This document shows positions 37,389 through 45,538 of a stretch of 64,000 nucleotides of DNA, one piece after another. The DNA is taken from NCBI RefSeq assembly GCF_019656055.1, contig NZ_BPKY01000003.1, forward strand, positions 124,001 through 188,000, in the 5' to 3' direction. Both the position numbers and the translations under genes were made by a program. This DNA comes from Leuconostoc miyukkimchii. Lineage in GTDB: Bacteria > Bacillota > Bacilli > Lactobacillales > Lactobacillaceae. Each line of letters opens with the position of its first letter. The first letter of the stretch is position 1. The notes beneath the pieces are model-generated. The model was not told where the DNA came from and did no database searches. It was given only the letters and a program-made list of their open reading frames with translations.

Positions 37389-37559
37389 ATGAACAAAACA
37401 ACACTATACGCCACTATCATTGCCATTATATTAATGTTTGTCTCATTAGTTAGTTGGATAGTAAATCAGACAACGTTTGCTATATTAGCTGCTAACTTAG
37501 GACTTCTCATTCTTGCTGTGGCTACTTTATGGGATAACCGTAATCACCTCACACATTAA
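37389..37559 (+). CDS. Small membrane protein, 56 aa, hypothetical
   Basis: The ORF MNKTTLYATI... ending NRNHLTH has two hydrophobic stretches (~5-25 and ~30-47) with a polar hairpin (VNQTT) between them and charged ends, i.e. a two-helix membrane peptide. AAAGG lies 11-15 nt upstream, weaker than ideal. Two promoter-like elements precede it and nnrD follows 73 nt later on the same strand. I do not recognise a family. The coherent topology and codon use make coding likely but not certain. Confidence 0.6.
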   Translation: MNKTTLYATIIAIILMFVSLVSWIVNQTTFAILAANLGLLILAVATLWDNRNHLTH

Positions 37560-37632
37560 TACTTCAACGTATATTTTGTAAGAAAATAACGTTTCAAACA
37601 TGCGTGAGACATCAAATTATGGGTAATAGATC

Positions 37633-38454
37633 ATGAAATTATTAACTGAAAAAATACTTTATCAGGTGATTAAAAAACGCGTGAACCAGTCTTACAAAGG
37701 TACATTTGGCCGTGTACTTATAATCGGAGGTACCAAACAGTTTGGTGGCGCAGTGATTATGAACGCGCTTGCAGCTGTCAATTCAGGTGCAGGCTTAGTA
37801 ACGGTTGCCACCGATCCATCTAATTTCACTGCACTACATTGTCACTTACCAGAAGCTATGGTGATTGATTATAATGATGATTTAACACCATACATAGGAG
37901 CTAGTGATGTCGTATTAATCGGGTCTGGTCTTGGTAATCGTGTAGATATTGTCAAAGCTACATTTTCTATTATTTCAAAAAAACAAATCATTATTATTGA
38001 CGGCTCAGCTTTGACCCTAGCAGCTCATCATCATTTATCTTGGCCAGAAAGTCAAATGATATTAACGCCTCATCAAATGGAATGGCAGCGTATCAGTGGC
38101 GTTCCCATTGCACAACAATCCTTTGAAGCATTCAATATCCTTGCTCAAGACAAATTTGTCATAAAACCAATTATTGTGTTGAAACAATTTCACACGCAAA
38201 TATACACGAATACTGATATATATGAACTACCAATCGGTGGGCCGTACCAGGCAACAGGTGGTATGGGTGATACACTGGCCGGCATCATTGCTGGTTTTAC
38301 AGCGCAATTCAAACTATCATTAGCTGACGCAACATTGGCTGCAGTCTACACACATTCAGCAATTGCAGAGGAATTGTCAGCAACACAATATGTCACATTA
38401 CCAACTAAAATCAGTGCTGCTTTACCACAGTTTATGCAAAAGTATGCCCAATAA
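37633..38454 (+). CDS. nnrD: ADP/ATP-dependent NAD(P)H-hydrate dehydratase
   Basis: 273 aa ribokinase-like enzyme that repairs damaged NADHX/NADPHX. Motifs: KGTFGRVLIIGGTKQFGGA near the N-terminus, VLIGSGLG, LTPHQMEWQRISG, and the catalytic-Asp loop TGGMGDTLAGIIAGF. Most homologues are fused to the NnrE epimerase; here only the dehydratase is present. The Shine-Dalgarno is weak. Confidence 0.95.
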   Translation: MKLLTEKILYQVIKKRVNQSYKGTFGRVLIIGGTKQFGGAVIMNALAAVNSGAGLVTVATDPSNFTALHCHLPEAMVIDYNDDLTPYIGASDVVLIGSGLGNRVDIVKATFSIISKKQIIIIDGSALTLAAHHHLSWPESQMILTPHQMEWQRISGVPIAQQSFEAFNILAQDKFVIKPIIVLKQFHTQIYTNTDIYELPIGGPYQATGGMGDTLAGIIAGFTAQFKLSLADATLAAVYTHSAIAEELSATQYVTLPTKISAALPQFMQKYAQ

Positions 38455-38508
38455 GCAACATCATACCTCGTAAATACAACTAAAATATCTTAATAAAGGA
38501 CATCCTAC

Positions 38509-39327
38509 ATGCAATTTATATCTTGGAATATTGACTCAATCAATGCCGCTGTTGAGCACAAATCTATACGCGGTGAAATGACATGGCAAACACTTAAAGA
38601 TATAGCTGAACGCAAGCCTGACGTTTTTTCTATTCAAGAAACCAAACTCAAATCAACAGGTATGACTACAAAACAGTCAAATACCATTGCCGAACTATTT
38701 CCGGATTATCACATCTATCTTAATTCGAGTACTGCACGTTCAGGTTATTCTGGGACAATGGTATTGTCACGTGTTGAACCCATTCAAATTGATTTTCCAA
38801 AAATTGACGCGCCTGACACAATGGATAACGAAGGCCGAATTATTACTTTAGAATTTGAAAATTATTTTTTGTCCACGGTTTATACACCAAATTCTGGTGC
38901 CAATCTTGCCCGTCTCGAAGCACGAGGTGCTTGGGATGATGCTTATCGTAACTATATCAAAACACTCGACGCACAAAAACCAGTTATATTTAGTGGCGAT
39001 ATGAACGTTGCTCACGAAGAAATTGATTTAAAAAACTTCAAAACAAACCATAATTCTGCTGGATTTACAAATCAGGAACGTGAAAAATTTTCAGAATTAT
39101 TAGATGCGGGATTCACTGACACATTACGTATGAAAAATCCAGACGTATCAGGGATTTACACATGGTGGGCTCAAATCAGTAAAACAAGTAAAATTAATAA
39201 CTCAGGGTGGCGAATTGATTATTATTTAGTTAGTGATCGCATTGCAACTCATGTGACAGATACCGGTGTCCTAGATACTGGCTTGCGACAAGATCATGCA
39301 CCTATTCTACTAGAAATAAATATATAA
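38509..39327 (+). CDS. exoA: Exodeoxyribonuclease III / AP endonuclease
   Basis: 272 aa EEP-family nuclease for base excision repair. SWNIDSINA, IQETKLK (metal-binding Glu), YTPNSG, GDMNVAHEEIDL, WRIDYYLVSDRI and the final DHAPILLEI (catalytic His) are all present. AAAGGAC precedes the ATG. Confidence 0.97.
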   Translation: MQFISWNIDSINAAVEHKSIRGEMTWQTLKDIAERKPDVFSIQETKLKSTGMTTKQSNTIAELFPDYHIYLNSSTARSGYSGTMVLSRVEPIQIDFPKIDAPDTMDNEGRIITLEFENYFLSTVYTPNSGANLARLEARGAWDDAYRNYIKTLDAQKPVIFSGDMNVAHEEIDLKNFKTNHNSAGFTNQEREKFSELLDAGFTDTLRMKNPDVSGIYTWWAQISKTSKINNSGWRIDYYLVSDRIATHVTDTGVLDTGLRQDHAPILLEINI

Positions 39328-39369
39328 AAAATAAGCCATCCCCTATAACACAAGGGTGATGGCTTATTT
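39328..39369. terminator. Bidirectional terminator between exoA and the exonuclease gene
   Basis: AAATAAGCCATC-CCCT and AGGG-T-GATGGCTTATTT pair with a single bulged T. It serves convergent transcription. Confidence 0.85.
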
Positions 39370-39897
39370 ATTTTGAACAAAGTACTTTAGCTTATCTACA
39401 CCAAAATGCTCAGCCTCATAAATTAAAATATTAGCTGACGCGACAGCATCATCAAGTGCATTGTGATGATGATCCAACGTAATACCAAGATTAGTAGCTA
39501 CTGTGTTTAACTTATGATTTTCAAAATTCGGCAATAGTTTACGACTACTGCGCACTGTATCCAACAACATATAATGTGGCTCTTCGATGCCATAATAAGC
39601 TAATGTGCCTTTTAAAATATTATTATCAAATGCTGCATTATGAGCCACAACCAACTTATCTTCTCTAAATAAAGGTGAAATGATAGGCCAAATTTCAGGG
39701 AATTTAGGTGCATTAATTACATCACTCTCCCGTAAACCATGAATCGCAGTGTTGCGTGAACTAAAATAAGTCTCTGGTTTGATTAAACTATAAAACTTAT
39801 CCACTATTTGATTATCTCGAACTACCGCAATTGCTATTGACACTGCAGAATGTTTTTCATGATTTGCTGTTTCAAAGTCCATTGCTATAAAGTTCAT
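39364..39897 (-). CDS. DnaQ-like 3'-5' exonuclease domain protein
   Basis: 177 aa, a stand-alone DEDDh exonuclease fold: ExoI motif MDFETAN (6-12), ExoII VVAHNAAFDNNIL, ExoIII HHNALDDAVASANIL. It resembles the proofreading epsilon/PolC exonuclease and RNase-type oligonucleases; the substrate is not inferable. It is the third gene of the tsaE-acetyltransferase-exonuclease operon and overlaps its neighbour by 1 nt. Confidence 0.9.
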   Translation of the reverse strand: MNFIAMDFETANHEKHSAVSIAIAVVRDNQIVDKFYSLIKPETYFSSRNTAIHGLRESDVINAPKFPEIWPIISPLFREDKLVVAHNAAFDNNILKGTLAYYGIEEPHYMLLDTVRSSRKLLPNFENHKLNTVATNLGITLDHHHNALDDAVASANILIYEAEHFGVDKLKYFVQNK

Positions 39898-40403
39898 TAT
39901 TTTTCTCCTTGATTATTTAACTGTTTGACCATACGTTGTAATGCAGTCACACGAGAACTCGGTAAAGTTAGTATCACCTCTTCTCCGATTTCTTTGAAAC
40001 CAAACTTTTCATAAATATGTTTTGCTACTGAATTATCTGTTTGTACATCCAACCACACCGTTTCCAAACCAACAACACCTGCCCAATCAAGTAAAGCTGA
40101 AACTAAATTAGTCCCAAGACCTGCACCTTGAAACTGTTTTAATATAGCCATACCAAGCTCACCGTTTTCAATAGATGCGATTCCTACTGGTTGTGATACT
40201 GTGCCTTGCTCAGCAATCAACAACAAAGTAATAGCTGGTTCATCACTCACCTCTGGTATGACATCACCGTCTCGTGTACTAGCAACTAAAAACGTATCAG
40301 TTTCAGACATTAAGACCTGAATGAGATATTGCCATTCTTCAGCACGCGCTAAACTTGCTTCTTCTAATTCAAAAGTAATTGGCTTGGTCAAATCAAAAGT
40401 CAT
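39897..40403 (-). CDS. GNAT-family N-acetyltransferase
   Basis: 168 aa. GNAT features: beta strands around GIASIENGELGMAIL, the acetyl-CoA loop LKQFQGAGLGTNLVSALLDWA, and VWLDVQTDNSVAKHIYEKFGFKEIGEE. RimI usually sits near tsaE, but this sequence looks more like a general GNAT; the substrate is unknown. It starts within the last codons of tsaE (4-nt overlap). Confidence 0.87.
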   Translation of the reverse strand: MTFDLTKPITFELEEASLARAEEWQYLIQVLMSETDTFLVASTRDGDVIPEVSDEPAITLLLIAEQGTVSQPVGIASIENGELGMAILKQFQGAGLGTNLVSALLDWAGVVGLETVWLDVQTDNSVAKHIYEKFGFKEIGEEVILTLPSSRVTALQRMVKQLNNQGEK

Positions 40404-40849
40404 ATTTGCGCCTCCAAATCCTTTAAATCACCAATACCTTTAATTTTAATTTTACGATTATTGTCTTCTTCTCCACGTATAAAGGTTATATCCAAACGAT
40501 TATTTGGTAATAAATCTTTCATGTACTGTGGCCACTCAATTAGCGTCACACCATCTGTTCCAACATAATCTTCAAATCCCTGATCTTGCGCCCCTGATTC
40601 TTCCAAACGGTATGCATCAAAATGATAAATTGGAAAACAACGTGCAGTGTACATATTCATAATATTAAATGTGGGACTCTTGACACGACTTGTCACCCCG
40701 AGTGCTCTTGCAAAGCCTTGTGTAAAAGTCGTTTTTCCAGCACCAAGATCGCCATTTAAGGTGATTACTAATCCGGGTTTGGCAAAATTGGCCACACGTA
40801 CTGCAAATTTTTGTGTTTCATCACGATTGTTTGTCAATATTTCTTTCAT
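40400..40849 (-). CDS. tsaE: TsaE, tRNA threonylcarbamoyladenosine biosynthesis ATPase
   Basis: 149 aa P-loop ATPase required with TsaB and TsaD to form t6A37 on ANN-decoding tRNAs. Walker A GDLGAGKTTFTQGFA near residue 33; YHFDAYRLEE and the EWPQYM segment are family signatures. The N-terminus (MKEILTNNRDETQ) matches homologues, but there is no Shine-Dalgarno and the promoter -10 ends 6 nt before the ATG. Confidence 0.96.
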   Translation of the reverse strand: MKEILTNNRDETQKFAVRVANFAKPGLVITLNGDLGAGKTTFTQGFARALGVTSRVKSPTFNIMNMYTARCFPIYHFDAYRLEESGAQDQGFEDYVGTDGVTLIEWPQYMKDLLPNNRLDITFIRGEEDNNRKIKIKGIGDLKDLEAQI

Positions 40850-40855
40850 CTTTTT

Positions 40856-40866
40856 ATTATATCACG
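40856..40866 (-). promoter_or_regulatory. tsaE extended -10 promoter directly at the start codon
   Basis: Minus strand: TGA-TATAAT (40864-40856), then AAAAAG and ATG at 40849. Transcription starting ~7 nt after the -10 would begin at or next to the A of the start codon. Confidence 0.6.
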
Positions 40867-40884
40867 GCTTTCATGCAATATTTT

Positions 40885-40893
40885 TGCTATAAT
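40885..40893 (+). promoter_or_regulatory. pncB-nadE extended -10 promoter
   Basis: TGC-TATAAT on the plus strand, 31 nt before the pncB start; divergent from the tsaE promoter 19 bp away. Confidence 0.65.
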
Positions 40894-40924
40894 AAGTTTA
40901 CTAATTCCAAAGGAAATCAAGACG

Positions 40925-42271
40925 TTGTATTCAGATGATTCATTCACACTACACACTGATTTATACCAAATAAATATGATTTACACCTACTGGCAATCAG
41001 GTATTGATAAAAAGCCAGTTGTATTTGAGGCCTATTTTCGAAACATGCCTTTCAATAATGGTTATGTTATTTTTGCAGGACTAGCACATATCGTTCACTA
41101 TCTCTCAGACATAGGATTTAGTCAAAGCGATATTGATTATTTGCGTTCACTCAACTTATATCGTGATGATTTTTTAACTTATTTAAAAAATTGGCAACTG
41201 ACTGCTACAATACGTTCCCCACACGAAGGCGAAGTCATGTTCAATAATGAACCATTGCTTCAAGTCGAAGGCCCATTAGTCGATGCACAATTATTGGAAA
41301 CCGCGTTACTTAACATTGTTAATTTCCAAACATTAATTGCCACCAAGGCCTCACGTATTGTTTCAGTAGCAGATGGTGACCCACTGCTGGAGTTTGGCAC
41401 AAGACGCGCCCAAGAATTTGATGCAGCCTTGTGGGGTACGCGTGCGGCCTATATTGGCGGCTTCAATGCTACTTCAAATGTCCGTGCTGGTAAACTGTTC
41501 AATATCCCAATATCCGGCACTCATGCCCATGCACTCGTCCAAGCCTATCAAACTGATTATGAAGCCTTTAAAGCCTACGCAACAACCCACCATGATGTTG
41601 TTTTTCTAGTAGATACTTTTGATACGTTAAAATCAGGTATGCCGGCTGCAATAAAGGTAGCTAAGGAGTTTGGCGAAAAAATTAATTTTCAAGGGATAAG
41701 AATTGATTCTGGTAACATGGTTTCATTATCGCAATCAGTTCGTCAGCTACTTGATCACGCGGGATTTACGAACGCTAAAATATATGCATCAAATGATTTA
41801 GACGAATATACCATTTTAGATTTAAAAGCGCATGGTGCAAAGATTGACGTTTGGGGCGTCGGTACCAAATTAATCACTGCATTTGATCAACCAGCCTTAG
41901 GTGCCGTTTATAAAATGGTCAGCATTGATAATCAAGATACAATTAAACTGTCAAATGATATTGGTAAAATATCCACGCCTGGCAAGAAACAAATATGGCG
42001 TAGTCGATCAGGTGATTTATTAACATTTTCAACTGAAGCAGCTATTGGAAAGCCAATATTACATGACATTTTTCTTCACGGTCAAAAAGTTTATAATTTA
42101 CCTGCCGTTCAAGAAGTACAAGCATACGCTAAGAATGCGCTATTACAACTGCCAAACCCTTTTAAGCGACTTGACAACCCAACAAAATATCCTGTGACTT
42201 TATCAAAGCAATTAACTGCTGCTAAGGCATCCCTAATTGCCACGAACAAACAAAAATTAAAGGAGAATTAA
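40925..42271 (+). CDS. pncB: Nicotinate phosphoribosyltransferase, TTG start
   Basis: 448 aa; converts nicotinate plus PRPP to nicotinate mononucleotide. N-terminal TLHTDLYQINMIYTYW, FRNMPFNNGYVIFAGL, the FGTRRAQEFDAA and SGTHAHALVQ regions and IRIDSGNMV are NAPRTase signatures. The start is taken as TTG 40925 (LYSDDSFTLHTD): AAAGGA lies 10 nt upstream, and the next ATG falls after the conserved DLYQIN motif. An ATG at 40811 is in frame but lies upstream of the promoter and inside tsaE on the other strand. nadE follows after 1 nt. Confidence 0.95.
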   Translation: MYSDDSFTLHTDLYQINMIYTYWQSGIDKKPVVFEAYFRNMPFNNGYVIFAGLAHIVHYLSDIGFSQSDIDYLRSLNLYRDDFLTYLKNWQLTATIRSPHEGEVMFNNEPLLQVEGPLVDAQLLETALLNIVNFQTLIATKASRIVSVADGDPLLEFGTRRAQEFDAALWGTRAAYIGGFNATSNVRAGKLFNIPISGTHAHALVQAYQTDYEAFKAYATTHHDVVFLVDTFDTLKSGMPAAIKVAKEFGEKINFQGIRIDSGNMVSLSQSVRQLLDHAGFTNAKIYASNDLDEYTILDLKAHGAKIDVWGVGTKLITAFDQPALGAVYKMVSIDNQDTIKLSNDIGKISTPGKKQIWRSRSGDLLTFSTEAAIGKPILHDIFLHGQKVYNLPAVQEVQAYAKNALLQLPNPFKRLDNPTKYPVTLSKQLTAAKASLIATNKQKLKEN

Positions 42272-42272
42272 C

Positions 42273-43097
42273 ATGCGCTCATTACAAGCAAAAATTATTG
42301 CTGATCTTCATGTACAACCACATATCGACCCAAGCGCTGAAATTCGACGATCTGTTGATTTTTTAAAACAATACTTACAGCACAACCCACAATATACAAG
42401 TTACGTTATCGCTATTTCAGGGGGGCAAGATTCAACATTGGCTGGTAAAATTGCCCAAATAGCAATTACTGAATTGCGAGCTGATTCAACAACCAATTAT
42501 CAATTAATCGCTGTCCGCCAACCATATGGTAAACAACTTGATGAATCAGATGCTCTTGCCGCGATAGACTTTATTCACCCTGATCACATTGTCACAACTA
42601 ATATTAAAGCATCGACAGATGCCATGACCGCAGACTTGCGAAAAACAGGTCTCATTGTCGATGATATGAGCCGTGGTTCTATTAAACCGAAAATGCGTAT
42701 GATTGCGCAATATGCAGTTGCCCGAGAATACCAAGGTGCCGTGATTGGAACTGACCACGCAGCCGAAGCTTTTGCTGGTTTTTTTACAAAATACGGTGAC
42801 GGTGGTACAGATATTAATCCACTATGGCGTTTGAACAAACGCCAAGGACGTCAATTATTAAGCATTCTTGGTGCCCCTTCAGCCTTATATGAAAAAACAC
42901 CAACTGCAGATTTAGAAGACGATCGCCCGCAACTACCAGATGAAATAGCACTTGGTGTGACATATGACAGTATTGATGATTATTTAGAAGGCAAAACTGT
43001 CTCAGTCAAAGATGCTGAAAAAATTGAACAGTTATACCTCTCTAGCGCACATAAAAGACACGAACCAGTAACTATCTATGATACTTGGTTTTACTAA
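42273..43097 (+). CDS. nadE: NH3-dependent NAD+ synthetase
   Basis: 274 aa PP-loop amidotransferase; final step from deamido-NAD to NAD. SGGQDSTLAGKIAQ near residue 49 is the pyrophosphate loop, GTDHAAEAFAGFFTKYGDGGTDINPL and KTPTADLEDDRPQLPDE are family motifs. No glutaminase domain is fused, so ammonia is the nitrogen donor. GGAG lies 8 nt before the ATG. It is the second gene of the pncB operon. Confidence 0.97.
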   Translation: MRSLQAKIIADLHVQPHIDPSAEIRRSVDFLKQYLQHNPQYTSYVIAISGGQDSTLAGKIAQIAITELRADSTTNYQLIAVRQPYGKQLDESDALAAIDFIHPDHIVTTNIKASTDAMTADLRKTGLIVDDMSRGSIKPKMRMIAQYAVAREYQGAVIGTDHAAEAFAGFFTKYGDGGTDINPLWRLNKRQGRQLLSILGAPSALYEKTPTADLEDDRPQLPDEIALGVTYDSIDDYLEGKTVSVKDAEKIEQLYLSSAHKRHEPVTIYDTWFY

Positions 43098-43179
43098 TAC
43101 TAACATAACGATTTTAAGAGCCTATTATTTTCCATACAACGTTCACCCTTCATTTGTATTAGAGTAGACTGCGTAATTT

Positions 43180-43188
43180 TGATATAAT
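43180..43188 (+). promoter_or_regulatory. Extended -10 promoter of the SH3/MucBP-like gene
   Basis: TGA-TATAAT, then GAGGT and the ATG at 43207; the leader would be about 13 nt. Confidence 0.55.
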
Positions 43189-43206
43189 CATATTAGAGGT
43201 TAAGTT

Positions 43207-43890
43207 ATGACAAATAGTGCCCCCATTTGGATATATTATGAAAACATTGCCACACACGATACTATCCTACCACCCAAACGTATAGATGGTGTACCTGACG
43301 AAAAGTATACAATTAGTGTACCTGATATTCCTGACTATACTTATTCTGAAAATTCAGATGATTTGTCTGGTGCCTTTAGTGAATTTCCACAATCGCACCA
43401 TCTATACTACCAACCGATTAGTTGGCGTACTGTTCATCGTGTCAATATGTACATTATGTTACTTACAGAGGTTGCTGCACAGTCAGAGCCCGACGACGAT
43501 GCTAACATTTCAACAATTCTCCCTGCCCAAAGTTATTGGGAAACACCACTACGTGTCATTTCCGGTAATGGTCAATTCTGGTATCAAGTGGGGACACACG
43601 ATTGGCTGCGTTATGATGCATCATTGATGACCCTCTCAGATGATGCACCAAGTGGTGAAAATGTTAACTACATCGAAGACATCGAAAACAGTCAACCAAA
43701 CGCGCTAGTTAACTTTTTACCTGGTCTTTCCACTGAAATTTTCGAGGCACCTTATGGATTACCCGTAGGTAGTGTTTTGGATGGTAACTTTGTTTCAATT
43801 ATCAAAGAACAACATGATGATAATGGTCTTATCTGGTACAAATTAGCTGCCAGTGGTTGGATTAATAGCATATACATCGATAAGTTATAA
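43207..43890 (+). CDS. Hypothetical protein with MucBP-like and SH3-like segments, no signal peptide
   Basis: 227 aa, acidic. Residues ~5-78 follow the MucBP pattern (an initial YYEN strand, KRIDGVPDEKYTI, final HHLYYQP). Residues ~100-145 and ~172-227 look like bacterial SH3 repeats (GQFWYQVGTHDWLRYDA; NGLIWYKLAASGWINSIYI). There is no export signal, no LPXTG and no transmembrane helix, although such domains are usually extracellular. The function is unknown; an internal scaffold or non-classical surface protein are possibilities. GAGGT precedes the ATG. Confidence 0.8.
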   Translation: MTNSAPIWIYYENIATHDTILPPKRIDGVPDEKYTISVPDIPDYTYSENSDDLSGAFSEFPQSHHLYYQPISWRTVHRVNMYIMLLTEVAAQSEPDDDANISTILPAQSYWETPLRVISGNGQFWYQVGTHDWLRYDASLMTLSDDAPSGENVNYIEDIENSQPNALVNFLPGLSTEIFEAPYGLPVGSVLDGNFVSIIKEQHDDNGLIWYKLAASGWINSIYIDKL

Positions 43891-43935
43891 AAAAGCATAA
43901 GTAGATTACATGTTAGTAATCTACTTATGCTTTTT
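43890..43935. terminator. Bidirectional terminator, 20-bp perfect arms
   Basis: Arms 43890-43909 and 43916-43935 (AAAAAGCATAAGTAGATTAC and its complement), 6-nt loop, A/T tracts on both sides. It separates the convergent SH3-like gene and sepM. Confidence 0.92.
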
Positions 43936-45026
43936 CACTTTGCTTTATCCGTCGTCTTGATTACTGTTCCGTTTTCAAGATAGTTCACAGCATCCTGAAA
44001 TGTCCGTACAGGTATAATTTTCATATTTGGTGCGTATTTTTTGCCTGTATCGCGGGCAAGTTGATAATTTGTTTTGTGTTGCTCTTCATACTTTAAGATT
44101 TCTTTATTAGGAGCTATATATGGTGCAAAAAATATTGTTGATCCAGCTTCTTTTGCAGCTATTATTTTTTTATCAATGCCACCTATTTCACCAACATATC
44201 CATCTGCATTCATTGTGCCAGTTCCTGAAATGTTACGATCTTTTGCCAACTTATCGCCAATCAATTGATCGTAAATTTGTAGCGTAAACATCAAGCCACC
44301 AGAGGGACCACCAATTTTTCCTGGATCAACATCTATTTTTCTGGATGTTGTCACAGCCACATTATCTGTCAAAACAATGCCAATACCAGAACGGCCGTTA
44401 GGATATTCTGGAGATTTACTACTTGGTAATTTAATTGTGACACCAGTAGTACGACCTGGTTTACCATTGCGTAAGTAATCAACAGCAACCTTAACGCCTT
44501 TTTGTTTATTTGCAAGATATTTAATGAAGCCATCCGAGTTTTCATAATGATGCCCATCAACAGCTGTAATCGTGTCGCCAACTTTAATTGATTTTTTGAA
44601 GTGGGAAGAATCGCTCACACTAAGCACATAGATGCCACGATAAGTTGTTGATATTTTTTGCCCTGCTTTTTTAAATGCAACTTGCTCAGCATTGGCAATT
44701 GCGCTTTGCATATAAAAATTCTGAACATCGTTAAACACTTCTGAGCTCTCGCCACCGGTAACATCTTCAGATTTATCATATGACATATGCGGGTTTATTT
44801 TTGTCTGTAAATAACTAAAACCATTTGCTTTTGATAAATATACCGATGTGATGTTGTAGCGCCCCTTTGAGGTATCATGCTTCCCATCAATTTTGACAAA
44901 TTTTGATAAATCATCTGCCTCACCAGGACTTTCAATATAGCCATCAAGTGGTCGAACAAGCCATACCAAGCCAACAATAACAAAAACTGTGACAATGGCT
45001 GCAACTATTTTACTTTTTCTTCGCAT
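43935..45026 (-). CDS. sepM: SepM/YlbL-type PDZ and Lon-like serine protease
   Basis: 363 aa. One N-terminal transmembrane helix (~7-24), a PDZ domain (~130-200), and a C-terminal Lon-type peptidase domain with the Ser in GPSGGLMF (S242) and a Lys in GGIDKK (K286/K287) as the dyad. Streptococcal SepM processes competence peptide outside the membrane; YlbL/CtpA-like roles are known in bacilli; the substrate here is unknown. It is last in the ftsW-ylbG-rsmD-coaD operon, the standard neighbourhood. Confidence 0.93.
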   Translation of the reverse strand: MRRKSKIVAAIVTVFVIVGLVWLVRPLDGYIESPGEADDLSKFVKIDGKHDTSKGRYNITSVYLSKANGFSYLQTKINPHMSYDKSEDVTGGESSEVFNDVQNFYMQSAIANAEQVAFKKAGQKISTTYRGIYVLSVSDSSHFKKSIKVGDTITAVDGHHYENSDGFIKYLANKQKGVKVAVDYLRNGKPGRTTGVTIKLPSSKSPEYPNGRSGIGIVLTDNVAVTTSRKIDVDPGKIGGPSGGLMFTLQIYDQLIGDKLAKDRNISGTGTMNADGYVGEIGGIDKKIIAAKEAGSTIFFAPYIAPNKEILKYEEQHKTNYQLARDTGKKYAPNMKIIPVRTFQDAVNYLENGTVIKTTDKAK

Positions 45027-45033
45027 TTATTTA

Positions 45034-45510
45034 TTACTCCAAACGTTCTTTTAAAGCTTTAACAACAATAGGCGGTACGAATTTCGACATATTATCTGCC
45101 CCCATACTGCCAATCTCTTTAACCATTGAACTTGAAATGTTTTGATTTTCTGGTTTGGCCAGTAACAGGATTGTTTCAACATCAGCCAAAGCACTGTTTA
45201 ATCCGGCAATATCTCGCTCATATTCAAAATCTTTGCTATTACGTAAACCACGGACAATAAATTTAGCATTAATTTCTGACATGAACTGGACCGTTAAACC
45301 ATGCATGATGGCAACTTCAACATTATTTAAATCAGCTACTGTAGCAGAAATAAGCGCAATTTTTTCTTCCGGTGTGAATAGTGCTTTTTTACTCGTATTA
45401 TTACCAACACCAACAACAACTGTATCAAATAACTTACTGGCACGACGAATAATATCTAAATGACCATTCGTTAATGGATCAAAGCTACCTGGGAACAATG
45501 CAATACTCAT
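45034..45510 (-). CDS. coaD: Phosphopantetheine adenylyltransferase
   Basis: 158 aa; penultimate step of coenzyme A synthesis. ALFPGSFDPLTNGHLDIIRRA at the start (nucleotidyltransferase HxGH-like motif) and NISSSMVKEIGSMG near the end. Start ATG 45510 is chosen because GAGAGG is 8 nt upstream and the family N-terminus begins there. It lies between rsmD and sepM. Confidence 0.97.
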   Translation of the reverse strand: MSIALFPGSFDPLTNGHLDIIRRASKLFDTVVVGVGNNTSKKALFTPEEKIALISATVADLNNVEVAIMHGLTVQFMSEINAKFIVRGLRNSKDFEYERDIAGLNSALADVETILLLAKPENQNISSSMVKEIGSMGADNMSKFVPPIVVKALKERLE

Positions 45511-45538
45511 GTTCATTTCCTCTCTGTATATGTACTCA

